Position numbers and translations under genes: made by a program. Below are positions 9,348 through 17,437 of a DNA stretch of 37,022 nt, piece after piece. The DNA comes from Bacteroidia bacterium (GTDB lineage: Bacteria; Bacteroidota; Bacteroidia; UBA4408): contig JACMRI010000122.1 of assembly GCA_014376525.1 (NCBI GenBank), positions 1 to 37,022 on the forward strand, written 5' to 3'. A model generated the notes under the pieces. That model worked only from the letters and a program-made list of their open reading frames with translations, was not told the origin of the DNA and ran no database searches. The stretch's first letter is position 1. The number at the start of each line of letters is the position of its first letter.

Positions 9348-9607
9348 AACCTCCTAATCACAAAAAACATTTTAAAACACTGCTATTTAATCTGAGCATA
9401 ATAACAATAAATATATAGCAATAAACTAGCTAAGACCTTACTCAATTGATAAAGTATTGAAACTGTTTCTGAGATATGTTATAAAAAAAAAGTCCAATGA
9501 AAACTCAACTAAATTACAAATTAAAACTGTATCATGTATTTTGTAAAACCATACTAAAGGGCTTATATAACTCGTCAAGTTTTACATTATTCCCAGTACA
9601 AAAAAAA

Positions 9608-10373
9608 ATGCATAGTGCTGTAGCTGTTATCATAGTATTATTGACTTTAAAAGCCACCTCCCAAGCCCAAAATATAGGTATAAATAACCTTACGCCTGAT
9701 GCTTCTGCAATAATGGATATTTCACACAGTTCGCGCGGTTTGCTAATACCACGCTTGCCACTTACAAGCACTACAGACGTTATTACAATAGTTAGTCCTG
9801 CGCTTAGTTTATTAGTGTTTAATACTGCTACTGCAGGCGTTAGCCCTAATGATGTAACACCAGGATACTACTATTGGAACGGTATTAAATGGGTAGGTAT
9901 AAGCGGAGATTCGTGGCGACTTACGGGCAACGCAGGTACTACAGCAGGTACTAACTTTGTGGGTACTATTGATAATAAAGATTTGGTGTTTAAAACAAAT
10001 AGCATAGAAAATATGCGTATTTTAAATACTAATGGAAATGTAGGTATAGGTACTACTACACCCGCATTAAAACTACACTTGCACGATGGAGCGCAAAATT
10101 TTCATGCCATACGTTTAACCTCTGGCATAAGTCAAGCTAACTATTGGGATATAGTAAAACGTGGCGATACCTACGGAGTGGGGCAAAACCATAATTTTGC
10201 ATTTGCATATAATCTTATTGAATTAGTTACCATATCGCCAACAGGAAACGTGGGGATAGCGGTAAATACTCCCACCCAAAAACTAGATATAGCAGGTAGC
10301 ATAAAAATAACTGATGGTACAGAAGGCATTAGTAAAGTATTAACTAGCGACGCTACAGGTAAAGGGACGTGGA
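9608..10373 (+). repeat. Constant block, copy 1 (shared with 11105-11870)
   Basis: Collinear with 11105-11870 at a fixed offset of 1497 bp, start codon to codon 255, with no indel. By hand I count 14 mismatches in the 653 bp from 9721 to 10373. Similarity stops at 10373. Confidence 0.9.
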
Positions 10374-10807
10374 AATCATTACCAACATCAACTTCTGTCG
10401 CGGGAACCTTTAGTGTAGCATTAAATATAAATATACCAGCAACAGCCTGGTGGGAATTAGGAACTGTAGCAATACCCTCTGCAGGAATATGGAATGTTAC
10501 ATATAACTGCAGAATATTACACCCAACATATGTAAATGGTCAAAATGCGTGGCATATTGCAATAGTAAATACAAACTCAGTACCTAATTCAGCAAATTTA
10601 CTTTCATTAGAGTCTGTAATGGGAGTAACAAGTTCTGCGGCTGATTATGGTGACGCTACAAGAAATATAACAGTTTCAGTAACATCACCAGTTACACTTT
10701 ATATTAAGGTTAATACACAAGACGTGTCCCAGTTAAGAGATTTAGGTGTTGATTATAGTTATGGTGTTTTCGCAAATTACATAAATGCAAGAAAAATTGC
10801 AAATTAA
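9608..10807 (+). CDS. Secreted fibre-like protein B (constant base, variable tip)
   Basis: Function unknown. The ORF is open from 9497, but the ATG at 9608 gives MHSAVAVIIVLLTLKATSQAQ, which aligns residue for residue with the signal peptide of the next paralogue, so I use it (399 residues). After the signal peptide come a base domain (IGINNLTPDASAIMD...GLLIPRLPL...LLVFNTATAG...YYYWNGIKWVG), a LTGNAGTTAG segment, NGNVGIGTTTP and a KLDIAGSIKITDGTEG strand. Residues 1-255 are nearly identical to protein C in DNA and protein. From residue 256 the tip (SLPTSTSVAGTF... to ARKIAN) is unrelated to C by eye but has the alternating beta pattern of C1q-like or tail-fibre head domains. No type IX sorting domain is visible at the C terminus. 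Confidence 0.75.
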   Translation: MHSAVAVIIVLLTLKATSQAQNIGINNLTPDASAIMDISHSSRGLLIPRLPLTSTTDVITIVSPALSLLVFNTATAGVSPNDVTPGYYYWNGIKWVGISGDSWRLTGNAGTTAGTNFVGTIDNKDLVFKTNSIENMRILNTNGNVGIGTTTPALKLHLHDGAQNFHAIRLTSGISQANYWDIVKRGDTYGVGQNHNFAFAYNLIELVTISPTGNVGIAVNTPTQKLDIAGSIKITDGTEGISKVLTSDATGKGTWKSLPTSTSVAGTFSVALNINIPATAWWELGTVAIPSAGIWNVTYNCRILHPTYVNGQNAWHIAIVNTNSVPNSANLLSLESVMGVTSSAADYGDATRNITVSVTSPVTLYIKVNTQDVSQLRDLGVDYSYGVFANYINARKIAN

Positions 10808-11104
10808 AAATTTGCAGCAAGTGCATTAAGTCAACAGTTTAACGATAATTGTACTAATTAAATTTTTACATCTCTAATCATACTAAAAGTTATGAACTCA
10901 TTATATAATTGTTTATTCAAAAAATGTAAATAATTGTTCATGCAAGTCTGCAATATATTTTTTAATAAAATATATAATAAATTTAAACTAAAATTGGTAA
11001 TGCCATCAAAAATATTTGAAAAACGAGATACTATAATTAAAAAATACATGATGAAAAACTCAAATTAATTACAAATTTAAACCTAAATTAAAATTTAAAA
11101 AAAT
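10808..11104. other. Gene-free AT-rich spacer between fibre genes B and C
   Basis: About 300 bp, very AT-rich, with no credible gene. A 63-codon minus-strand frame (10858-11049) is low-complexity Ile/Leu/Asn/Phe and looks like chance. No terminator with a T tract and no full promoter match were found, so it is unclear whether C has its own transcript. Confidence 0.5.
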
Positions 11105-11870
11105 ATGAAAAATATAGTCGCTGTTTTAATAGTATTATTGACTTTAAAAGCCACTTCCCAAGCTCAAAATATAGGAGTTAATACACTAACTCCTGATGGA
11201 TCTGCAATAATGGATATTTCACACAGCTCGCGCGGTTTGCTAATACCACGCTTGCCACTTACAAGCACTACAGACGTTACTACAATAGTTAGTCCTGCGC
11301 TTAGTTTATTAGTGTTTAATACTGCTACTGCAGGCGTTAGCCCTAATGATGTAACACCTGGTTACTACTATTGGAACAGTATTAAATGGGTAGGTATAAG
11401 CGGAGATTCGTGGCGACTTACGGGCAACGCAGGTACTACAGCGGGTACTAACTTTGTGGGTACTATTGATAATCAAGATTTGGTGTTTAAAACCAATAGC
11501 ATAGAAAATATGCGTATTTTAAATACTAATGGAAATGTAGGTATAGGTACTACTACACCCGCATTAAAACTACACTTGCACGATGGAGCGCAAAATTTCC
11601 ATGCCATACGTTTAACCTCTGGCATAAGCCAAGCTAACTATTGGGATATAGTAAAACGTGGAGATGCCTACGGAGTGGGGCAAAACCATAATTTTGCATT
11701 TGCATATAATCTTATTGAATTAGTTACCATATCGCCAACTGGAAACGTGGGGATAGCGGTAAATACTCCCAGCCAAAAACTAGATATAGCAGGTAGCATA
11801 AAAATAACTGATGGTACAGAAGGCATTAGTAAAGTATTAACTAGCGACGCTACAGGTAAAGGGACGTGGA
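11105..11870 (+). repeat. Constant block, copy 2 (shared with 9608-10373)
   Basis: Second copy of the near-identical fibre base. The last shared bases are GGGACGTGGA ending at 11870; the next codon differs and no similarity follows. Confidence 0.9.
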
Positions 11871-12253
11871 CAATTCCTGCTAGCGACAATACGGCAAGTG
11901 ATGTGCAATTACCAATTTTAGCAGGTAGCAATGTGCCCGCATTATATACAAATTACACTACACTTAGCAAAGGTGTATATATGGTGTATTTTTATAATTG
12001 TTTAACTGCTACAGCTCCCGATTATTATTTATATGTTGTTGCACAAGCAAGTACAGGTACTATTACTAGTACAAGTTCTGTTTGGCAACCATCACAAAAC
12101 AGATCTTATACCACTACTCCGTTTGTTGTTAAAGTACAATCGGTTACAGCCTCAGTAAGGGGGGCCGTAATACATGGTTCTGGCGGTACCGTGAGCGATC
12201 CTGCGCCTCCTACATCTTGTACATCATTTAATTTTGTACGTATAGGAGATTAA
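11105..12253 (+). CDS. Secreted fibre-like protein C (same base as B, different tip)
   Basis: Function unknown; 382 residues. Signal peptide MKNIVAVLIVLLTLKATSQAQ. Residues 20-255 repeat the base, NAGTTAG, NGNVGIGTTTP and KLDIAGSIKITDGTEG segments of protein B, almost without change. The tip begins right after GKGTW: residues 256-382 run from TIPASDNTASD to NFVRIGD. This tip has LSKGVYMVYFYNCL, then GTITSTSS, then YTTTPFVVKVQSVTASV, a pattern repeated in protein D's tip (LEKGVYYVQPYNLL, GTIS, YTMPGFIVKVTSPTADV). C and D therefore share a tip family, whereas C and B share a base. Start chosen from the A-rich leader and the clean signal peptide. Confidence 0.75.
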   Translation: MKNIVAVLIVLLTLKATSQAQNIGVNTLTPDGSAIMDISHSSRGLLIPRLPLTSTTDVTTIVSPALSLLVFNTATAGVSPNDVTPGYYYWNSIKWVGISGDSWRLTGNAGTTAGTNFVGTIDNQDLVFKTNSIENMRILNTNGNVGIGTTTPALKLHLHDGAQNFHAIRLTSGISQANYWDIVKRGDAYGVGQNHNFAFAYNLIELVTISPTGNVGIAVNTPSQKLDIAGSIKITDGTEGISKVLTSDATGKGTWTIPASDNTASDVQLPILAGSNVPALYTNYTTLSKGVYMVYFYNCLTATAPDYYLYVVAQASTGTITSTSSVWQPSQNRSYTTTPFVVKVQSVTASVRGAVIHGSGGTVSDPAPPTSCTSFNFVRIGD

Positions 12254-12330
12254 CAACTTCATGTCTTATTTAACCTAAAACTAACCAAATTAATTATAAT
12301 TTTAAACTTCCATTAAAAACACAAAAAAAT

Positions 12331-14196
12331 ATGAAAAATATAACTGCTTTTATATTTGTACTATTGGCTATGAAAGCCCAAGCACAAAACATAGGTGTAA
12401 ATAACCTCACGCCTGATGCTTCTGCAATACTTGATATTACTCATACATCACGCGGTTTACTAATACCACGCTTGCCACTTACAAGCACTACAGATGTTGT
12501 TACAATAACTAGCCCCGCGCTTAGTTTATTAGTGTTTAATACTGCCACTGCAGGAGTTAGCCCTAATGATGTAACACCAGGCTACTACTATTGGAACGGT
12601 ATTAAATGGGTAGGTCTAATTACACCACCCACCACTAACACTATTAATAGTGCAGGTAATATAATTACATCTACTATTGGAGGCGTGGTAGATACAACCT
12701 TAGCCGTTAATAGTGTTAGTAATACCAGTATTGCAAACAGCTTTACAACCACTATAAATAGTGTAGTGGGAGCTTCTGTACCTATTGTTAATAGTGTGTC
12801 TAATACTCTTACAGGAAACAACCTTACCACTACTGTAAATGGAGTAACAGGAGCAGTAGTAAACCTAAGTACAATAGTACCTGCTACTACCAATACTATG
12901 AGTAGCACTGGTAACACAATTACAAATACCACAAACGGTGTAGCTGCTACTGCTCCTACTATTAATAGTGTGTCTAATACTCTTACAGGAAACAACCTTA
13001 CCACTACTGTAAATGGAGTAACAGGCGCAGTAGTAAACCTAAGTACCATAGTACCTGCTACTACCAATACGATGAGTAGCACTGGTAACACAATTACAAA
13101 TACCACAAACGGTATAGCTGCTACAGCTCCTGCTATTAATAGTGTGTCTAATACAAGTACTACTAACAACCTTACTACTACGGTAAATGGTGTATTAGGC
13201 ACAGCCGTAACTATGGTTAATAGTTTGAATAATAATTATAACACAACTACTGGACTATTTAACACTACTGTAAATGGTGTTGCTGGAGTAAACATAACCT
13301 TGCCTACCAACAATGCCATGGGCGACAGCGTACGCACATTAGCATGGCTTACCAAAGGTAATGCAGGTACTACAGCAGGTAATAACTTTGTGGGTACTAT
13401 TGATAATCAAGATCTGGTGTTTAAAACCAATAGCATAGAAAATATGCGTATTTTAAATACTAATGGAAATGTAGGTATAGGTACTATTACACCTGCATTA
13501 AAGCTACACTTGCACGATGGAGCGCAAAATTTTCATGCCATACGTTTAACCTCTGGCATAAGCCAAGCTAACTATTGGGATATAGTAAAACGTGGCGATG
13601 CTTACGGAGCGGGGCAAAATCATAATTTTGTATTTGCATACAATAATGTGGAACGAGTAAGTATTTCTCCAGCAGGTAACGTAGGTATTAACAACTCTAC
13701 ACCCACCCAAAAACTAGACATAGCAGGTAGCGTAAAAATAACTGATGGTACTGAAGGCTTAGGTAAAGTATTAACTAGCGATGCCACTGGTAAGGGTACT
13801 TGGAAAGATGCCACAGCTAACACCTATGACTTAAATTCTGCAATAGTAGGTCCTATTTTAAATGTTACTTCCGCAAACGGAAATACCATTACTTTAGAAA
13901 AAGGTGTATATTACGTACAGCCTTATAATTTACTAGTTGGAATAACATATTCTGCCGTTTATTATGCTTCAATAAATGTAATTGCTCTTACAGGTACAAT
14001 ATCAACAGGATTTATCAACAGAGATTTTAGTTCTTTTGCACCTTCAACAGAATATTATACAATGCCCGGATTCATTGTTAAAGTTACTAGCCCTACAGCT
14101 GACGTAGCTATACGTTTATATAGTCCTACTGGGGTAGTTTTCTCATTACCAACATCATCTGAAGCACTTGGTAGTTATTTCACAAAAATTAATTAA
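12331..14196 (+). CDS. Secreted fibre-like protein D with long repeat stalk
   Basis: Function unknown; 621 residues. Signal peptide MKNITAFIFVLLAMKAQAQ, then the same base domain as B and C up to NGIKWVG (about residue 93). Where B and C continue with ISGDSWRLTGNAG, D carries about 240 extra residues of Asn/Thr/Val-rich repeats (TINSVSNTLTGNNLTTTVNG...TNTMSSTGNTITNTTNG), then rejoins at LAWLTKGNAGTTAG. From there NGNVGIGTITP, HLHDGAQNFHAIRL and ANYWDIVKRGDAYG match B and C closely, then diverge at about residue 430. The tip resembles that of C. The added segment looks like a stalk that lengthens the fibre. Start follows an A-rich leader, 77 bp after gene C. Confidence 0.75.
   Translation: MKNITAFIFVLLAMKAQAQNIGVNNLTPDASAILDITHTSRGLLIPRLPLTSTTDVVTITSPALSLLVFNTATAGVSPNDVTPGYYYWNGIKWVGLITPPTTNTINSAGNIITSTIGGVVDTTLAVNSVSNTSIANSFTTTINSVVGASVPIVNSVSNTLTGNNLTTTVNGVTGAVVNLSTIVPATTNTMSSTGNTITNTTNGVAATAPTINSVSNTLTGNNLTTTVNGVTGAVVNLSTIVPATTNTMSSTGNTITNTTNGIAATAPAINSVSNTSTTNNLTTTVNGVLGTAVTMVNSLNNNYNTTTGLFNTTVNGVAGVNITLPTNNAMGDSVRTLAWLTKGNAGTTAGNNFVGTIDNQDLVFKTNSIENMRILNTNGNVGIGTITPALKLHLHDGAQNFHAIRLTSGISQANYWDIVKRGDAYGAGQNHNFVFAYNNVERVSISPAGNVGINNSTPTQKLDIAGSVKITDGTEGLGKVLTSDATGKGTWKDATANTYDLNSAIVGPILNVTSANGNTITLEKGVYYVQPYNLLVGITYSAVYYASINVIALTGTISTGFINRDFSSFAPSTEYYTMPGFIVKVTSPTADVAIRLYSPTGVVFSLPTSSEALGSYFTKIN
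12787..13218 (+). repeat. 174-bp tandem repeats in the stalk of protein D
   Basis: Copy 1 is 12787-12960 and copy 2 is 12961-13134, with 7 differences in 174 bp by hand count. A partial, more diverged third copy begins at 13135. Each unit encodes 58 residues starting (V/I)NSVSNT. A shorter diverged copy of the same start (NSVSNTS) lies before copy 1. Confidence 0.9.
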
Positions 14197-14295
14197 TTTT
14201 AAATACTTAAATATTATTTCTTAAATCCAATTCATAAAGCTTGAATTACAAAAAAACTTAAGTACCTAAGTATTAGTTTTTAGCAATTTTAAATT

Positions 14296-14331
14296 AATGC
14301 GCCCTTATAACTTTTGTTATAAGGGCGTATT
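14296..14331. terminator. Bidirectional hairpin between convergent genes
   Basis: Arms 14296-14311 and 14316-14331 pair over 16 bp with one G-T wobble around a 4-nt loop. It lies between the plus-strand fibre gene D and the minus-strand bacilliredoxin gene. T tracts are weak, so termination strength is uncertain. Confidence 0.7.
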
Positions 14332-14347
14332 GGTTATATATAACTAG

Positions 14348-14758
14348 TTAACAAAATTCGTCGTAAGCTGCTTTCAAGTTTTCTGCAATCATTGCTGCTG
14401 AGCGTCCTTCAATGTTGTGGCGTTCTATTAAATGTTGTAATTTGCCATCTTTAAACAATGCTACACACGGTGAAGAAGGCGGAAATGGAGCAAAGTGCTT
14501 ACGTGCTTGCGCTACTGCATCGCTATCAAACCCTGCAAATACTGTGGTAAGTTTGGTTGGCTTCTTAGCATTGTCTAGGCTTGCTTTCACACCAGGGCGT
14601 GCAGCACCTGCTGCACAACCACATACCGAGTTTACTACTACAAGCACAGTACCTTGAGTATTTATAGCTGCATCTACTTGTTCTGGTGTTGTTAAATCTT
14701 CAAAGCCTGCTTGTGTAAGTTCGGCTTTCATTGGTAATACTATTTCTGCTGGATACAT
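14348..14758 (-). CDS. Bacilliredoxin (BrxA/BrxB, DUF1094 family)
   Basis: Small thioredoxin-like protein. In Firmicutes, relatives remove bacillithiol from S-thiolated proteins. The 136-residue length, the MYPAEIVLPMKAEL start and the VVNSVCGCAAGAARPG segment are diagnostic; the CGC redox motif is C46-G47-C48. The helix-strand FPPSSPCVALFKDGKLQHLIERH is also conserved, and the protein ends in a Cys (C136). Many Bacteroidota are known or thought to make bacillithiol, which would fit. It is a single gene with a hairpin downstream. Confidence 0.9.
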   Translation of the reverse strand: MYPAEIVLPMKAELTQAGFEDLTTPEQVDAAINTQGTVLVVVNSVCGCAAGAARPGVKASLDNAKKPTKLTTVFAGFDSDAVAQARKHFAPFPPSSPCVALFKDGKLQHLIERHNIEGRSAAMIAENLKAAYDEFC

Positions 14759-14869
14759 AATATGTTTTTTGGGTTTAAGGTTAATTTATTGGTAATTTAT
14801 ATTTTTAATTTATTTTAATTATTTATCATTATACTTTCTTGCTTGTAAAATGTAATTCATAATTAATAT

Positions 14870-15241
14870 TTAACGTGTTTTTTTTATTTTAAATTCAAAT
14901 GGTACATTTACCAATTCTGCAATATCGGTACCTAATTCTAGTATTTGATCATCTTCTTTTTCATATATCCATATTACTTTTGCGTTGGGTAATTCTTGCA
15001 TTTTATATATAATAGATATAAACGACTTTGCCGATGAGGTATTGGCATATTCTAAATCAAATGTTAGTGTAAATGTTTCTACCTTAATTTGAATAATTTT
15101 TTCAACATAATCTAACATAAATTTATAAAATACCAAACCATCTTCGGGGTATGATTTACCAACAACAGAAAACTCGCCAGTACTTGTATTTAGTACTATT
15201 TGAGGTGTTAATGCGGTAGCTTTAATAAATATGTTTTTCAT
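14870..15241 (-). CDS. SiaC-family regulatory phosphoprotein (DUF1987)
   Basis: A 123-residue protein of the DUF1987/SiaC family. In Pseudomonas SiaC is phosphorylated by the kinase SiaB, dephosphorylated by the phosphatase SiaA, and in its free form activates the cyclase SiaD. Features seen: FIKATALTPQIVLNTSTGEFSVVGKSYPED near the start and LEYANTSSAKSF in the middle, where the Thr/Ser run corresponds to the phosphorylation site region. No SiaA, SiaB or GGDEF gene is adjacent, so its partners are elsewhere. The family is known in Bacteroidota, where the output is not clear to me. It reads as a single gene upstream of the bacilliredoxin. Confidence 0.8.
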   Translation of the reverse strand: MKNIFIKATALTPQIVLNTSTGEFSVVGKSYPEDGLVFYKFMLDYVEKIIQIKVETFTLTFDLEYANTSSAKSFISIIYKMQELPNAKVIWIYEKEDDQILELGTDIAELVNVPFEFKIKKTR

Positions 15242-15290
15242 TTAAAATAAATAGTGTCTTACAGTTTTATTTCTAATATAAAAGTAGGTT

Positions 15291-15328
15291 TTTATTTTGT
15301 AATTCATTTAGTCTAATTACAAAATAAA
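15291..15328 (-). terminator. AT-rich hairpin after porD
   Basis: Arms 15291-15304 and 15315-15328 are a perfect 14-bp inverted repeat around a 10-nt loop, starting 9 bp beyond the porD stop. The stem is almost all A-T, so this is a weaker terminator candidate. Confidence 0.5.
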
Positions 15329-15336
15329 CTAACAAT

Positions 15337-16266
15337 TTATTTGTTCAGTATTACTTGGTATTTATTACCGTTAGCAGGATCGCAAGCACCAAGTAATTCC
15401 ATTATTTTGGTTTTTTCGTCGTCGGTGGCTTGTGTATATATATTTATAATTTCGGAGCGTTTGGCTATAAAAAACTGTTGCATTGCAAACAATGTAGGAA
15501 AGTTTTTGGCAACTTCTCTATACAGTTCTATAGCCGAAGTCATATTTTTACGTGCCAATTCGGGGTTGTTTTGTAGTATATCTATTCCTTTTATATGGTA
15601 TTTGTAATTAGCTTGGTGCATGGGTTTGTAAGCGGTATTAAGCATGTTTTCAACTAACCAATATCTGTTTTTGGTATCATCGGTTGCTTTCCAACCCTTA
15701 CTACCGCTATTAGCAGCTGTATTTACTACGTTTTGTGCTTTTTGAAAATAAGGTAAACCTCCATTCATGCTAAACGAATCATAATCGTATCCCAACACCA
15801 TGTAGGCATAAAATGCAACTACCGATGTAAGATTGTTACTAAATGTATTATCGTTAAACTCAAATGGCTGGTTTTCAACGTATTTAAATGCCAAATCTCT
15901 ATCGTTGTAGTTAAGTAGGGAGCTGCTATAAGTAGATTTATAAACTGGACGGCTACTTTCTACTTGTATTGTACCCTCAAATTCGGAATTAGAAGCTGCT
16001 TTATTAATGGTAATTAAAAACGTACACTCTATTTTTTCTTGCGTTTTGTATTGGTCGGCACTCCACTTTGTATTGTTCAAAAACTCACGAATAGAGGTGC
16101 TCAATGTTTCAAATATTCGTTTATCAATATTGGCTAATTGTGGGGCTTGTACCTGCACATTTGCATTAAGTTCTTGCGCTGTTACTACGTTTGAAATCAA
16201 AAAAGAAATTAATAAACTAAAAAAATGTTTATTTAAAATACGTTTCGAGGTGGTGTACAATGTCAT
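15337..16266 (-). CDS. porD: DUF4835 / PorD-like periplasmic protein
   Basis: A 309-residue exported protein. A hydrophobic signal segment (HFFSLLISFLISNVVTAQ) ends near residue 31, giving a mature start at ELNANVQVQAP. The motifs FETLSTSIREFLNNTKW, RPVYKSTYSSSLLNYNDRDLAF and SVVAFYAYMVLGYDYDSF are characteristic of DUF4835, a Bacteroidota-only family annotated as the type IX secretion protein PorD. The only Met is at 16266, which places the first 38 bp inside the end of coaBC; the overlap suggests translational coupling. The coaBC-DUF4835 pairing is a common Bacteroidota arrangement, which supports the assignment. The exact role in type IX secretion is not evident from sequence. Confidence 0.85.
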   Translation of the reverse strand: MTLYTTSKRILNKHFFSLLISFLISNVVTAQELNANVQVQAPQLANIDKRIFETLSTSIREFLNNTKWSADQYKTQEKIECTFLITINKAASNSEFEGTIQVESSRPVYKSTYSSSLLNYNDRDLAFKYVENQPFEFNDNTFSNNLTSVVAFYAYMVLGYDYDSFSMNGGLPYFQKAQNVVNTAANSGSKGWKATDDTKNRYWLVENMLNTAYKPMHQANYKYHIKGIDILQNNPELARKNMTSAIELYREVAKNFPTLFAMQQFFIAKRSEIINIYTQATDDEKTKIMELLGACDPANGNKYQVILNK

Positions 16267-17437
16267 TGGCTACTGCTTTTTTATTTTTTAACTCAAAATT
16301 TAACACTTTATTGTGTTTGGTTATAATAGTTATTTGATTAGTGTCGTACTTAAAACCTGCACCCGCATTTTGTAACGAGTTTAGTACAATAAAATCCAAG
16401 TTTTTACGTTCAATTTTTTTTATTGCATTTGGTACCTCATTATTGGTTTCTAGTGCAAAGCCCACCAGTATTTGGTTGTTTTTTTTGTTTTCGCCCATCC
16501 ATTTCAGTATGTCATGTGTTTGGGTAAGTTCAATATGCGATATTAGGCACTTCTCTTTTTTTATTTTTTCTGTAGCAATAGTTATTGGCTTATAATCGGC
16601 TACGGCAGCAGCACAAATAGCCACATTACATGTTGGATACAAGCGAGTAGCTGCGGCATACATATCATCGCTACTTATTATTTTGGTAGTAGTAATATTT
16701 GGGTGTGTGGTAATTAAATGTGTAGGACCAGTAATTAATTGCACCTGCGCACCTACATTAGCGAGGCTCTCGGCCAATGCGAATCCCATTTTACCACTCG
16801 AATTATTTCCAATAAAACGCACAGGATCTATTGCTTCATAGGTTGGCCCTGCGGTTACAATTATATTTTTCCCTTTGAGTATTGAAGTTGGTTTTGTGCT
16901 TAAAAACTGTGTTACAATCTGTACTATTTCTTCGGGCTCTGCCATGCGCCCCTCTCCTACTAAGCCGCTTGCTAACTCGCCATGTGTGGCAGGTATAATT
17001 ATGTTGCCATAACTTTGTAATGTAGCAATATTGCGCAGCGTACTACCATGTGCATACATATCCAAATCCATAGCTGGGGCAAACAATACTGGGCATTTGG
17101 CTGATAAATAAGTAGCCAACAATAAATTATCGCACAGGCCATTAGCCATTTTGCTTAATGTATTGGCACTACATGGGGCTATTAAAAATACATCTGCCCA
17201 CGCACCAAGCTCCACGTGGTTAGTCCAGTTGGTTTGCCCTTCGTTAGTATAGTATATTAATGTTTCGTGTTTGCTAAGTGTGGCAAGAGTTAGTGGTGTT
17301 ACAAACTGTGTTGCGCTTGGCGTCATAACCACGCGTACTGTAGCTTTAGCTTTTACCAGTAAACGCACCAATAGTGCTATTTTGTATGCAGCTATACTGC
17401 CTGTAACTCCTATAAGTATTTTTTTGTTGGAGAGCAT
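16229..17437 (-). CDS. coaBC: Bifunctional CoaBC: phosphopantothenoylcysteine synthetase/decarboxylase
   Basis: Two consecutive steps of coenzyme A synthesis: joining Cys to 4'-phosphopantothenate, then decarboxylation to phosphopantetheine. The N-terminal CoaC flavoprotein (1-185) has ILIGVTGSIAAYK, the catalytic His H74 in NHVELG, APAMDLDMY (120-128) and the substrate flap GEGRMAEPEEI (about 161-171). The C-terminal CoaB domain (about 190-402) opens with NIIVTAGPTYEAIDPVRF, continues with SGKMGFALA and AAVADYKP, and has the KIKKE lysine segment. The 402-residue length is normal for the fused form. It overlaps porD by 38 bp. The long region upstream (17438-18003) must hold its promoter. Confidence 0.95.
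   Translation of the reverse strand: MLSNKKILIGVTGSIAAYKIALLVRLLVKAKATVRVVMTPSATQFVTPLTLATLSKHETLIYYTNEGQTNWTNHVELGAWADVFLIAPCSANTLSKMANGLCDNLLLATYLSAKCPVLFAPAMDLDMYAHGSTLRNIATLQSYGNIIIPATHGELASGLVGEGRMAEPEEIVQIVTQFLSTKPTSILKGKNIIVTAGPTYEAIDPVRFIGNNSSGKMGFALAESLANVGAQVQLITGPTHLITTHPNITTTKIISSDDMYAAATRLYPTCNVAICAAAVADYKPITIATEKIKKEKCLISHIELTQTHDILKWMGENKKNNQILVGFALETNNEVPNAIKKIERKNLDFIVLNSLQNAGAGFKYDTNQITIITKHNKVLNFELKNKKAVANDIVHHLETYFK

Noticed and set aside
9497-9607. 37-residue N-terminal extension of fibre gene B
   Set aside because: The start at 9608 aligns exactly with the signal peptide of gene C; the extension would bury the signal peptide.
10858-11049. 63-codon minus-strand ORF in the B-C spacer
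   Set aside because: Low-complexity AT-rich translation, no leader, probably chance.
12588-13202. 204-codon minus-strand ORF opposite the stalk of fibre gene D
   Set aside because: Its Val/Leu/Thr repeats are the antisense of the 174-bp repeats. No leader or start context, and the plus-strand gene has a signal peptide and paralogues.
7937-14196. Prophage explanation for the fibre-like genes
   Set aside because: No capsid, portal, terminase, integrase or baseplate genes nearby; each protein has its own signal peptide, which phage fibres lack.
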